The position numbers and the translations under genes are program-made. Of a stretch of 52,944 bases of DNA, positions 18,868 through 30,060 are shown piece after piece; the first letter of the stretch is position 1, and each line of letters starts with the position of its first letter. This DNA comes from Chara braunii (Eukaryota > Streptophyta > Charophyceae > Charales > Characeae). The stretch spans positions 2,643,756 to 2,696,699 of the forward strand of contig BFEA01000083.1 of NCBI GenBank assembly GCA_003427395.1, read 5' to 3'. Under the pieces are notes generated by a model. It was not told where the DNA came from and did not search any database. It saw only the letters and a program-made list of their open reading frames with translations.

Positions 18868-19978
18868 TCCAAGGAACCTGACTGTTCATAGCTTGCTGGA
18901 GTGTATCTCATTGCGTGCATAGATGTCATCATACAGATAGAGAAACTTCACACGAAGCCAAATCGAGATGAGACGAGAACCAGATAGCGCAGCTCATATT
19001 ATCACAACAACATCATACAAGAGTATCTCGAATCCAAGAGTTCAGCGCCAACAGAGTACAAGTCTCTTTCGTTCCATTCTCGATATAGGGCCTGGCTCAG
19101 CCAGCGTCTGCCCTCAGATCACAGGTATGGCGCCAACAGGTAAGTATCCACCATATCCAACTCCTTAACCTGTCTTCTCTCTCTCTCCCTCACGAGATCC
19201 CTGTCTTGGTTCCCTTGTCTCACTTTGCATGCTCACTCCCTACTTATGAGGATCTACTCTGAATGCTACTCACTGATGTCGACTACTAACTCCTCTGCTT
19301 CTACTAATAATGCTGGCGCAGCTATGGCTGCTTCTGCCAGTCAGCGCCCAGCCTCTTCTTCCTCTGCTTGCGCAGCTTCCAGCCAGTGCATTCTCCCTGC
19401 ATGCTAGCGCACAAGTGCTTCAGCACTTCCACGCATCAATGCCAGTGGAGATCTGTTGTGTGGGAAGGCTGGCCTGGTCTCTTATAGTGCTGGCCTCCCT
19501 TCGCGAGGTTTGAATCAGTCTTCCTTGGGTCTTTCCCCAGCCCAAGACCACTGCAGAATGTGTCCCAGTATCTTTCCCTCAGGGTCTGCTGCTGCGGCGG
19601 CCTTTAGGCCTGAATTTTGGACTTTTGGTCTGAATCTGGACTGTCTATTGGACTTTGACTTGGACTGGGACTCTACCCCATTGACCACCGTTCGAACAGA
19701 CACAACTTCTGCACAAACAGACACATCTACTACACGAACAGACATGACTTGCACAGCCCCCTGGACGAACATACGTGACTCTCACAATTGAATGCTGCAA
19801 CTGTTCGTCCTGGGGCACGACTGTGACCTTTGACACAGCTCCTCACTTCAGTTAGGATGTGACTTTTGACCCAGAGAACATGTCTTTTGATCTGCTTTTC
19901 ACGGATTGAGTTCTGGCCGAGTGGGCCCCATTATGCTGCGTTCGTCATTCAGGGTCTGAACGGGTAAAGGCCCTTTTA
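18868..19978 (-). repeat. Element II 5' LTR (also the empty site for element I)
   Basis: 1111 bp. Read on the minus strand it begins TAAAAGGG and ends in TTGGA (TTGCA in sister copies). It is followed by ggca (19979-19982), the target duplication. A minus-strand TATA box is at 19492-19496. At 19161-19170 the sequence reads through the point where element I is inserted in the other LTR, so it serves as an internal pre-insertion control. Confidence 0.93.
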
Positions 19979-19982
19979 GGCA

Positions 19983-22761
19983 TCACTTTTCACTTTTTTT
20001 CCCTTTTTTCTTCCCCTGAGTTCTGAACTTCTGATGGAAGGTGACAGCTGAGGTGCAAGAAGAGTTACACCTAGAGAGGAAGCTTGTATGATGGACGAAG
20101 GGTCTGAAGGGACACGCATGCCAGCACACACAGAGGGAGGGAGAAAAAGTGATGTCGTGTATTTTGCATATGCGAGCTAAGATCAACTGGCATAGAAGAT
20201 GATGACCGGACGGTGAAGATTGTAAACCAGCATAGCTCTGACTGTTGTCAAAAAACAATGCAGGTGAAAGTAGGAATGGTCTGTATGATCAGAACTCTGC
20301 GCATTATTCGAGAAGGAAGGGGTCGGCGTCATCAGGCAAACTGAGCAAGATACGCAGATGGATTTGGTCAAAGGATTTGGATCCACATCAGTCCTCTTGA
20401 AGAGCTCCTCCTCCCCCTCCTCTGAAGGTGGTGTTTGGGTGATTAGGGAGCGGGGTGCCAGACTATTCTGGTTATCCTTGTGAGGTACTGTGCAGAATTT
20501 CGATGCGAAGTGAGGGAGCGTTCAAAGAAGCGGAAGCACATCGGATAAAGTCTGTGATGCATGAGGGCGAGGAAACGGCCTCTTCTCAAAGCAGTTGGCT
20601 GCGAGTACGAAGGTCGCTGAGAAAACGTTTGGATTCAAAGCAACGAGGCAGGGGCAGCCATTGAGTATGTGGGTGTCAGTTGCCAGTATGCTGAGATTCA
20701 TTCTACTGACTCATGATGTTTCGGTAATCCCGAGTCTGCGGCTCTGCGAAAGCAGAATCGGCTCGCTGCCATTAGTGCCTAGGGTGTCTTCTGTCGGTGG
20801 CATCAGACTCTGCAATCCTCTTCATGCGTGTCAAAGGTGATGTTATCAGGGTTGTGAGTCCCTTGGCCTTTTGACCAATTCGCAATGTGTCTGCAGGGCC
20901 GAGGAAAATGACACAAGGAAGAGGGGAGCTGGAAGCGCAGCAGGGGCCTGATGGCCCCACGTGGAGGAAGCTTTGTGTGGTACACAATAAGAGCACTGCG
21001 CAGAGCAAGAGCAAGATGGGTGATATGCCTTGCATGGTGGCTCTATTTTATGGAGGGAGGAGACGGCTTATAACTGGCTTGCCACAAAAGCAATGGCGGA
21101 TACTTAGTCTCCGAGCTTCTGTGGTCAAGGAGATTATCTGAGCTTCTGTGGTCAAAAGAGAGGGAAGAGGAGAGGGAGGAGACGGAGGAGATTCTCTGAG
21201 CTTCTGTGGTAAGAAGGGAGGGTGGAAGATGGAGCTGAGGAGGGAAGAGGAGAGGAAGGAGAGGGAGGAGATTATCTGAGCTTCTGTGGTCAAAAGGGAG
21301 GGCGGAGATGGAGCTGAGAAGGAGGGGAGGGGAGAGGAGAGGGAGGACAGGGAGTGGAGGGAGTGGAGGGAGGAGAGAGAGGAGGGAGGAGGAGGGTTGA
21401 GGAGAGGGAGAAAAGAGTCATCACAGTAAGCTGGTGCTTTTGCCAACGAGAGCTTTGCCCACCTGTTAGTGTTCTAAACTTGGTCTGCGAGGTATAGGTG
21501 GCCGGGTCCATGAGGTATAGGTGGCGGGCATGACAGCACCTGGTCCAAAGGATGGCAAAAATATGGATGGGGGGCATGTATGAAACTGATGTACATCAGG
21601 CAGCATGTCAGCAGTGCATGGTGGTGGATATGCTGCAACTGCCCAAGTCAGGAGTGTTTGTTTTTTTTGTTGTGCTGAGAAGTCTCTGAAGCTTCTTAGT
21701 ATTGACGAATCCCATTGGTTGGAGATAGATTATACTCGGAGCAGCTTTGAAAATATAGTTTCATGGTGATGATTAAATGAAAAGAGAGTTCCGTGGAATG
21801 AGTTCCTGGCTCCCACTGGGGTTCCTCCGTGCTGTGCATTATTAGTATGTATTCTGTATCTCTAGATGTTTCCATTTTGCTGTTTCCTTCTTAGGAAGGA
21901 GCACCGGATGTTACCCTCTCCTCCCTGAAAGTGAGCAGCTGGGCTGTTGGACTGTCAAGGCTGGCTTCGTTTGTTGGAGTGCTAGGAGTCAGTCTATAGC
22001 CACTTCGGGGGGCTGCTCTTATCACCTCCCTAAGTGGTATCCTACTATCCATGACTCGAAGTTAGGAAAAAAAAAAGAAGAAGAAGAAGAAGAAGAAGAA
22101 GAAGAAGAAGAAGAAAAGAAAAGAAAAGGAGTCAGTTTAAACTTTATAGCAAGCAACATCCTGAGATATGGTGTTGATCTTCTTTAGCCTTAACTTGTTA
22201 GTAGTTATTACAAATATTATTTGTTTGTAATTCTCCTTCAGAAGTTAGCGCAGGGAAGGGGTGGACGGCAGGAGCAAAGCAAAGCGTCTTCATGGTGATA
22301 TGGATACGGGTACGAATATGGATACGGATACGGGTACTGAGATGGAGGTCAAGATGAAGATGGAGATGTCAATTGAGATCTAAGGTGTCATTATTCTTTG
22401 TTCATTGTACTTGGAGAGAAGAGGGTGGGTGGGAATGGAGAGAGTCTGGCTTCAGTTTCTTAAGTTGTTGCAGATGGAACTGGTTGTAGTCAGGCTGTCA
22501 TTGGTCCTCATGAGGCAAAAAGAAAACATTTTGAGAGTCCATAGCCACACTTCTGTTGTTTGGATGTCCTCTATTTTCTACCTGCAATATGAACTGGAGC
22601 TTGTGCAGACATGTTGTCATGTGTGTGTGTGTGTGTGCGCGTGAGTGTGTGTGCATGTTTACATGCTTCTGTATGTTTGGATGCAGTGTGTGGTGGTCTG
22701 TGTGCGCATCCATATAAGTGTGTGTGTGTGCGTTTGTGTGTGTGTGTGTGTGTCTGTGTGT
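19983..22761. other. Non-coding region with low-complexity tracts
   Basis: No convincing gene. Open frames up to ~95 codons lack recognisable domains. The region holds a purine-rich minisatellite (21090-21420), a GAA run (~22076-22115), a short ATACGG-type repeat (~22300-22340) and a GT microsatellite with interruptions (22618-22761). Confidence 0.55.
21090..21420. repeat. Imperfect purine-rich minisatellite
   Basis: The phrase TCTGAGCTTCTGTGGT recurs near 21103, 21137, 21195 and 21276, separated by GGGAGGAG-type purine blocks of varying length. It is degenerate and non-coding. Confidence 0.75.
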
Positions 22762-22819
22762 NNNNNNNNNNNNNNNNNNNNNNNNNNNNNNNNNNNNNNN
22801 NNNNNNNNNNNNNNNNNNN
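22762..22819. other. Assembly gap (58 N) between GT and AG microsatellites
   Basis: N run flanked by a GT repeat on the left and an AG repeat (22820-22844) on the right. It is probably a simple-sequence collapse. Confidence 0.98.
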
Positions 22820-22867
22820 AGAGAGAGAGAGAGAGAGAGAGAGAAAGCCTTTTTTTTTTTTTTTTTT

Positions 22868-22966
22868 GGGGACCATTTCTCGATTGATGCGTGTCATCCT
22901 TGCACGCAGGGGCCATGCTAATCTTCTCTGTATCATTCCAATTTTAACGGATGTCCTGAAGAACAG
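22868..22966 (-). pseudogene. U6: U6 snRNA retropseudogene with poly(A) tail
   Basis: On the minus strand the central and 3' portions match U6 snRNA, including ACAGAGAAGATTAGCATGG (the ACAGAGA box that contacts the 5' splice site), CAAGGATGACACGCA and AATCGAGAAATGGTCC. Differences: a diverged 5' hairpin, a two-base insertion in CCTGCG(TG)CAAGG, and C-to-T in GGAATGATAC. The RNA end is followed by 18 A residues (T run 22850-22867 on the plus strand) instead of the T-run terminator of a U6 gene. This is what a reverse-transcribed, polyadenylated copy would look like. An active U6 gene is unlikely. The exact 5' end is approximate. Confidence 0.85.
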
Positions 22967-23030
22967 AGAGCTGAAATTTAAATGTATTCAATGTATTGCT
23001 CTTTTTTTCGTTTTTGTGCTTGATGTGGAG

Positions 23031-23842
23031 TAAAAGGGCCTTTACCGGATTCAGCCCCTGATCGACGAAAGCAGCATATCGGGGTCCCTCGCCCAGAGCC
23101 CAATTCGTGAAAGCAGATCAAAAGACATGTTCTCTGGGTCAAAGGTCACATCCTGGCTAAAGTAAAGACAATGTCAAAGGTCATGGTTGGGCCCTGGACG
23201 AACAGTCACCATGTTTAGATTTTGAGGTCACATCTGTTCACCAGGGGCAATGCAAGTCATGTCTATTCAAACAAGAGATGTGTCTGTTCGTGCAGGAAGA
23301 GTGTCTGTTCGTCCATTGGGTGTGTCTGTCCAGCAGAAGTCAAAGAGTCAAGTTCCAGTCCAGATTCGAGACAGAAAGAAAGTCTAGATTCAGATTGGGA
23401 GTCCGAAATCATGGCCTGAAGGCCGCAGCAGCAGCAACCCCTGAAGGAAAGGGATCTGGGACACATACACAGAGGCTGGGACTGGGAAAGGACCAGGACA
23501 GGCAGAATTCAGACCTCGCCAGGGGAGGCCAGCACTATAAGAAACGAGGCAGCCCCCCCCACAGGCAGATTCCCATGGGCATTGATGCGTGGAAGTGCTG
23601 AGGCACTTGTGCGCTATAGTGCAGGGAGTTGGGCGCTGAAGAAGAATCTGCGCCAGGGAGGAAATGAGGCTGGGCGCTGGCTGCAGGGAAGCAATAGCTG
23701 CGCCAGCCTATGTTAGTAGTAGTAGGGATAGTCAGTAGTGGGATATCAGTGAGTGACATTCAGAGTAGATCTTCGTAGGTGAGAGTGTGCATGCATGGTG
23801 AAGGAAAGAGAACCAAGACAGAGTTATTGAGAGAGAAGAGAG
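23031..23842 (+). repeat. Element III 5' LTR, 3' end deleted
   Basis: Matches 42661-43560 of the 3' LTR and begins TAAAAGGG. The match stops near 23842 and continues directly with leader sequence homologous to element II, so ~400 bp of LTR plus the PBS are missing. TATA box at 23536-23540. Tandem TGTCTGTTCG motifs lie around 23279-23330. Confidence 0.88.
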
Positions 23843-24717
23843 AGCAAGAAGAAGAGCATGCTGGCTTGTTGATGATGCTGGCGATGGTGGAAGAAGAGGT
23901 GGTTTGGGATATGGGAGAGGAGTAGGCCGAAGAGGAAGGGGCAGAAGTGATACTTACCTGAAGCGTGGAGTGTGGAGCGACGAGGAGCCTCCATCGACGA
24001 TCACTGCAAAAGAGAGAAGCACCCTTTTCCCCTTACCTGGCTGCATGTGTATGTGCATCTCCACTCCTCATCCTCTCTGGGGCGCTGCTGCTGCTGTCGA
24101 ATCGAGTCACAGGGTCTGTGGTCTGGATGATCGAGGTCAAAGGGTCTGGTCACGTCAGGGTCAAGAGTGGTCAGAGTCCTTCTATCTTCTACCCTCTAGT
24201 CCAGAGTCTGCGTTGTAGCTAAGGGAAGAGTACGCTGGGAGGTGGTGGCAGTCTGCCACTTCAATATGCACGTACGATATAAGGCATAACTAATCTGGGC
24301 AGAGACAAGTTGGGATCGAAGTATTGTCCAGGCATCTTATCGAGTACCACTCCAGCTCGACCTGCGCAGAAGGACAAACAGACAGGGTTAGAAAAGAAGA
24401 TAAAAGAAAGAAGAAAGAACAACATTCATCACCAGACAAGATCAAGTGTGATATCTGTTGTAGTTAGCTCAATATTTGAAGTTGCCGACAGACAGCAAAG
24501 AAAGAAAAAAAAAAGGAAAAAAGTCCTATTGCGTATTTAATATTCTGAAATTCGTTCTTACCGGGGCAGCGACACCCAGAGTTTGGAAAATTAAAAAAAA
24601 AAAAAAAACAGACAAAGCAAAGTTGTTTTATTCCATCCACTTAGATTAGTCCAAGGACAACAGTTGGGAGGCCTACCTGGTGCGACCAGCGGAGGGTTCC
24701 CTGTGCTAAGTGCCACC
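23843..24717 (+). other. Element III leader
   Basis: 23843-24215 is homologous to the leader of element II (18430-18830, opposite strand). The rest is A-rich, with an A run at 24593-24608. There is no conserved open frame before the Gag start. Confidence 0.75.
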
Positions 24718-26861
24718 ATGGTGTACGACTTCCCAATGAAGGGCTTGATCGCCCTTTCTGTTCTGATGGGTCCTTTGTTCAGAGTTCTTTTTCCCCTGGG
24801 CTTCGGGAGGGTATGCACCTCCCGTATGATGATGAGATCAGGAGGTATAAAGCCAGGGCTCACACCTGCAGAGCAGGCTGAAGTGGATCGCCATCAGGCA
24901 GAAAAGAAAAAAGAAAGAGAAGAAAGGAAAAAGCAAAAGGAAGAAGAGATAAAGAAGAAAATGCAAATGGAAGAAGAAAGAATGAGAAAAGAAATGCAAG
25001 AAAGTTAGAGAAAGAATTGAAAGAAGAATTGCAGACAATTGAAGAAGAAGATGAACATGCCGATGACAGGCTCATCAGGCGGCGGGCAGAAAGAGGTGAG
25101 ACAAGCCAGACAAGTGGTGAACTTAATGTCAAACCGCTGGACTGGTACGACCAGTATGCCTATTCTAGTGACAGACTTGAGGAAACAGAGGAAGAAAGGG
25201 ACATGTTTGTTGCAAGACTAGCAACCATTACAGACCAGAAAGAAAGGGACCTCATGCTTGAAGAAAAACGCGCGGAGCTGCTTAGTAAAATGTTAGCAGC
25301 GAAGCGACAAGAACTTGACGAAAGGAAAAGATTACACGCAGAGGGGGCAAGGCTGCAAAGCGAGCTGCAAGCACAGAAAGGCAAACAGGCGGTAACCGAA
25401 GAAAAACTTGCTCTCTTGACGGAAACAGTCCTTCATACCAAGCAAGAGGTAGCCGCAATGCACCGGACCCTGCAAAAAGTTGAAAGCCACCGATACGAGT
25501 TTGAGGGGGTTTGGAATACCTTTCTGCAAAAGTCCGCCAAGGACGTGGATCTGCACGTTCAATCTTATATTCAAAAGTTAGATAACCACATCACACAAAC
25601 CTTTACTCTTGTCGTAATTGATAAGATCGTCCGAGGTAGCGGCGCTGGAGGCGGAGGAGGTGGTGATGGAGACGGAGATGGAGGCGATGGAGACAGAAAA
25701 GGAAAGGGAGTGCTACGAGACGATGAATATATCGATGTCAGGAAAATAAAAGTTAAAGTGTCGTGGACTTACACTGACAAGAAGGAGGAGAGTGTTCTAC
25801 ATTGGATCGTGGACGTAGAATCATATGTATACGGTCAGCGCATACCTTATTGGGATAGAGTTCTGATGGCTACTTCATATATGGCTGGCGATGCGATGAG
25901 CTTCGCCATCTCGTTGCAAAAAGAAGCTAACTGCGATACTACGATTGCATATTCCCAGCAGACTAGAATTGAAGATTTCTTTGAAGTTGTCAGAGAACGG
26001 TTTGAAGATAAAAATCTAGCTCGCAGAAGAGAAATATTAATTCTAAACATCGCAGACCGAAAATGGAAGAGTGCGTCTGCACTCAAAGCCACAATGGACG
26101 AACTCTTACAGTGCGCAGAACATGGATTAACTCCTACCCAAATACTCGATAACTTCGCAAGAGCACTTTCTAACCCTCTTCGTACTCAGCTTTATCCCCT
26201 CACAAAAGAAGAGGGGATGGCATACGACAAGTTCAGCAAGATCGCTATAGATCATGCTGGCTTCTTAGCCAAAGCTAATTACTACCATTATTGGAAAGAT
26301 CTGCAAGCAGGAAAGAAATGGCAGAACCGCACAATCTCAGGGAATATCCTTGGGAAAGACAACCTCCTTCTGACCTTTGAAGGAGGTGTCGAAACTCTTT
26401 TCTATGACCAGATAGACTATGGTCTTGAGGAAGGACCCAAAGGTCCGGTAGCTCAGGAGGGAAGCTACGCGGCCGTTGCAGCCCGCGGGGGAGGGCGACA
26501 AGGAAGAGGACGCAGCCGAGGAAGAGGAGGCCGTGGACGTGGTGAAAGAGGACCCGTTACCCAGAGAGGTGGTGGCGAAGGAAGCTACTACGTGGGTGGA
26601 AGGGGCAAAGGTCCCTCGCAAGGTGGTCGGGGTTCATATTCTACATGGGGGAGAGGAAGAGGCACGTGGTATGGAAATTGGGGTAAACCATATCCACCCC
26701 ATCCAGGTCTGCCCGAATGGGAGCCTTGGAAGCAATTGGGAATCACAGAAGAGGTTTGGCAGGAAAGAAAAGTCGCTGATCAGTGCCTCAAATGGGGTGA
26801 CCCCAATCACATTGTTCCCTATTGCCCTGACTATAAAATACTAGAAGGGAACAACCAGTAG
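24718..26861 (+). pseudogene. gag: Element III Gag (one frameshift, damaged zinc knuckle)
   Basis: Start at ATG 24718 in a strong context (GCCACCATGG), giving MVYDFPMKGLIALSV, the conserved hydrophobic N-terminus ending FPLGFGR. A one-base loss in an A-rich tract near 25003 shifts the frame. The remainder (25017-26861) is open and shows the coiled coil, a capsid-like region (KIKVKVSWTYTDKK, AGDAMSFAISLQ, ATMDELLQCAEHGL), Gly/Arg-rich repeats and the knuckle CLKWGDPNHIVPYC. The second zinc-binding Cys is replaced by Trp, so RNA binding by this motif should be lost. It ends with TAG at 26859-26861. It is the best-preserved Gag in the window. Confidence 0.92.
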
Positions 26862-28604
26862 GGGTCTCAGTTGCCTCTACGGGAACTTCGGATGTAGAAA
26901 GAAAGACATCCTCCCATCCGAAGGTTCCGTTGGCAGAAACTGAAGAGGAAGACAATCCCCACCTAGTTAACTGTCCAGAGGTAGTAAGTGTGTGTACCTC
27001 TCTAGGTGGATCCCTCGCTAGCATGGGTGATGAGTTGGCCGCTCGTCGCCAAGCCTGAACTGAAATGAAAAAACGAAGAGGACAGTTAATTATTGCAGAT
27101 CTTGAAGTAAATAAAGTGAGAGTTGGTGGAATGGTTGACACAAGGTCAACACGCAGCTATAAAAGTAAGAAAGGTTTGCAAAAGTTGCGTCTCAGGCTTA
27201 AGGTAAAGAAATTGGATGAGCCCGTAGTAAGTAAGTTAGCTAATAGTACAATAACTGTAATGGATAAGTATGTTGAAGGGGTCAAGATATACTTCCGGCT
27301 CGAAGCAGAGGGGAAGGTGGAACGCGTTCTCCACTCTCTGACGCTCTTGGTGGAAGATAATCTTCCTTTTGACATTCTCCTAGGCATGGATTGGGGTGAA
27401 GCTACAAATGCGGATGTGAAGTTAAGGGACCATGAGTGTTGGCTCCCTAGTCCGCAAGGTGGAAAAAAGAAAATCCGCCTTTTTCATGAATCAGGTAAGG
27501 AAAGCAACTTAGCTCATTGTTGTATGAGTGTCCCCGCGTTCGCCCGCCATGTGAAAAAGTATAACATGTATGATCAAGTTTTTGTTGCATATGTGCAGCC
27601 AGTGAAAGAAGGTGAAGCTAAAGAAGAGACAAAATCCCCTGAGATTGAAAGGATTTTGAAAGAATTCGCAGATGTGGCAGAGGCCCCAAGTGGTGTGGTA
27701 GAACGACCAATCAAACACCGCATCGAAATCATACCAGGAAGCTCGATTCCTAAGGGGCCTATATATCGAATGTCACCTAAAGAGTTAGATGAACTACGAG
27801 CCCAGCTTGATGAATTGTTGGAAAAAGGGTGGATAAGACCTAGCTCCTCGCCCTATGGTGCGCCTGTGCTATTCGTACCAAAGAAAGATGGCGGGGTACG
27901 CATGTGTATAGATTATAGAAGTCTTAATGATATAACAGTCAAAAATGTTGAGTCGTTACCAAGGATAGATGATTTGTTGGATCGAGTGCAGGGTAGCAAG
28001 TACTTCACTAAGATTGATCTAAAGTCTGGCTATCATCAGATTGAGGTTGAGCCAGAAGACCAATACAAGACTGCCTTTCGGACAAGGTATGGGCACTATG
28101 AGTTCGTGGTGTTGCCCTTTGGTCTTACGAATGCACCTGCAACCTTCCAAAGAACAATGAATGAGCTTTTCCGCGAATGGCTTGATAAATTTGTGGTTAT
28201 ATATCTCGATGATATTCCGATTTTTAGTAAGGATTTAAAAGAACATTGCGAGCACCTTCGACTTGTGCTAAATAAGTTGCGTGAAGGAAAATTGAAGTTA
28301 AACCCGAAGAAGTGTGATCGGGCTAAGCATCAGGTTTTGTATTTGGGGCATGTGCTTGATGGTGATGGTATTAAACCGGAGGATATAAAAATTGCAGCAA
28401 TTCGGGATTGGCCTAACCCCCGCACTTTGACTAAGTTGCGGTCGTTTCTTGAGCTGGCCAACTATTAGCGGAAGTTCGTTGAACACTTCACGATAATCGT
28501 TGCGCCCCTTCGCAGATTGCTAAAGAAAGAAACCATCTGGAAGTGGGATTCAGACTGTACGGCTTCGTTCAAACGCCTAAAGAAATGTCTGATTAACTAC
28601 CCGG
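26862..28604 (+). pseudogene. pol: Element III Pol part 1: protease and reverse transcriptase
   Basis: In the -1 frame relative to Gag, the sequence is open from the Gag stop to a TGA at 27056-27058, where element II has TGG (Trp). It continues from ATG 27065 to 28468. The retropepsin site reads DTR (27137-27145) instead of DSG or DTG, so it should be inactive; the second motif LPFDILLG is kept. RT motifs are [59 protein letters not shown] and an intact YLDD (28202-28213). TAG at 28466-28468 replaces a Tyr codon in LANYYRKF. The sequence is cut at 28604 by element IV and resumes at 40758. Confidence 0.92.
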
Positions 28605-29148
28605 TGTCAGGACTGGTGAGTCCCGAATAACTTCCCATCACTCAAGAGACCGAATATGGACGAATTGTGCACAACGGAGAAATCTTGAGTGAGACGGCAA
28701 GAGAAAGAAAAAATAAAGGATCAGGTCACGGGAGGGAGTAATGCCCTGGGGCGAGAACCACAGGGGAAATGAATTAGTGGCAGCAAGCGAGCGAGCGCAA
28801 GAACAGGGGCACATAGAACATAGCAGGAGGCCGGGGGGGCCGTCATAATGCAATAAGACTAAGGTCGAAGGGCCCCTTGAACCAGCAAATGCAGCACGAC
28901 AGCGATAAAGGAATGAGGAAGTCGAGGGATGGGCGGCCCAGAGGTCGCGGGAAGCCAGGAAATGAGGGGTCAACGTGAAGGCCACCTACGGGAGCCTCGG
29001 AGCGGAGGCCCACGACCAAAGAGATCGGCGCGCACAAGGCGCGAGGAAAGATTAGGGAGAGGGGTCGCTATGGGGCGACAAGACGCCCAAGGGGCATGGG
29101 ACACCTCGCAACGTGGGACGAAGTAAAAATAATGGCATCCGGGGCGAA

Positions 29149-29278
29149 ATGTGTTGGGGACCGCCGACGGGATTAAGTGTCGGGGACCACCGGCGGGACT
29201 AAGTGTCGAGGACCACTGGCGGGACTAAGTGTCGGGGACCACCGGCGGGACTAAGTGTCGGGGACCACCAACGGGACA
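29149..29278. repeat. 26 bp minisatellite, ~5 units
   Basis: The unit AAGTGTCGGGGACCACCGGC plus GGGACT repeats at 26 bp with a few changes. It is GC-rich, in contrast to the A-rich sequence around it. Confidence 0.88.
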
Positions 29279-29353
29279 AGTGGCGGAGACATGTGAAAGT
29301 CCCAAGAAGAAACGGCGGCACCTCATGAGGGAAAATAATAAATGCAAGGTGCA

Positions 29354-29640
29354 CCGTCAAGATCAACATCTTGACGGTCAAGCACTAGTGGTGACAAACG
29401 GGAAGGTCAAAAGGAGAAGAAAAAGTAAAGAAAACTGAAGTTGGAGGCATAGGAGCAATCCGAAAAATCTCGGATTAGCCTCCTCTAAGAAAATGGAGTC
29501 AAAAGAGGCCCCATGTGAAAAATAGCCCTCCGGGAGAAAATCGGAGTAGCAGTGGCCACTATGGGAGAAATGTAGGAGCAAAAGGAAGCTCCCATGAGCA
29601 TGGGAAGGCCATTATTGCAGTCCGAGAAATAACGGACTGC
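29354..29640. repeat. Short perfect inverted repeats in element IV (left piece)
   Basis: CCGTCAAGAT (29354-29363) pairs with ATCTTGACGG (29368-29377). GGAGG...AATCCGA (29443-29463) pairs with TCGGATT...CCTCC (29470-29483). TCCCATG pairs with CATGGGA (~29590-29604). GCAGTCCG (29617-29624) pairs with CGGACTGC (29633-29640). Loops are 2-12 nt. Confidence 0.85.
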
Positions 29641-30060
29641 ACCATGGGCATAGGGAGGGCCAAAACTAAGAGGAAGAGGCTAGAAAAAGGCCTTAACGGC
29701 CACTTGACACTTGGCATGCTAGAAAAAAAGAGAGAAAAGACAAGAAAATGTGGGAGAATATGACAAAAAGAGTGAGAGGGAGTGAGTGAGTTGGCCGTCA
29801 GTAGGGACTGCCACAAGTAGGGACTGGCAGGTCCCTACTGTCCAAGAAAGGAGGAAAAAAAAAGAAAAAAGAAAAAAAAGAAAAAAAAAGAGAAAAAGGT
29901 CTTAACGGTAAAAAACGGTCACTTCGGGAGATTCATCCGTGACCAGATTCATTCTGGAATATGGCGGTTACAAAGGATTTTGTTTTTCTTTGATTTTTGC
30001 AGAGAAAATCAAAGAAAATCAAGGCCTCTTGCAACCGGAATAAAACGGATTACATGCATG

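Larger units (their letters stand above)
1788..19978 (-). mobile_element. Element II: family A Ty3/gypsy retrotransposon, split by element I
   Basis: Minus-strand Ty3/gypsy element of about 9.0 kb once the nested element I is subtracted. From high to low coordinates it has a 5' LTR (18868-19978), PBS (18853-18864), leader, gag, protease, RT, RNase H, integrase, chromodomain-like tail and a 3' LTR split into 11246-12148 and 1788-2085. The 4 bp ggca at 1784-1787 and 19979-19982 is the target-site duplication. The LTRs differ by a few percent. Both gag and pol carry several stops and frameshifts, so it is non-autonomous. It shares its LTR and protein sequence with element III, so the two are one family. 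Confidence 0.93.

Noticed and set aside
20455-20664. Possible host coding exon
   Set aside because: Open for 69 codons but no recognisable motif, splice borders or homologue that I know.
21048-21577. Pro/Ser/Leu-rich minus-strand frames
   Set aside because: Translation of a purine-rich minisatellite.
29149-29278. CRISPR-like regularly spaced repeat
   Set aside because: Contiguous 26 bp units without unique spacers, in a eukaryotic retrotransposon context.
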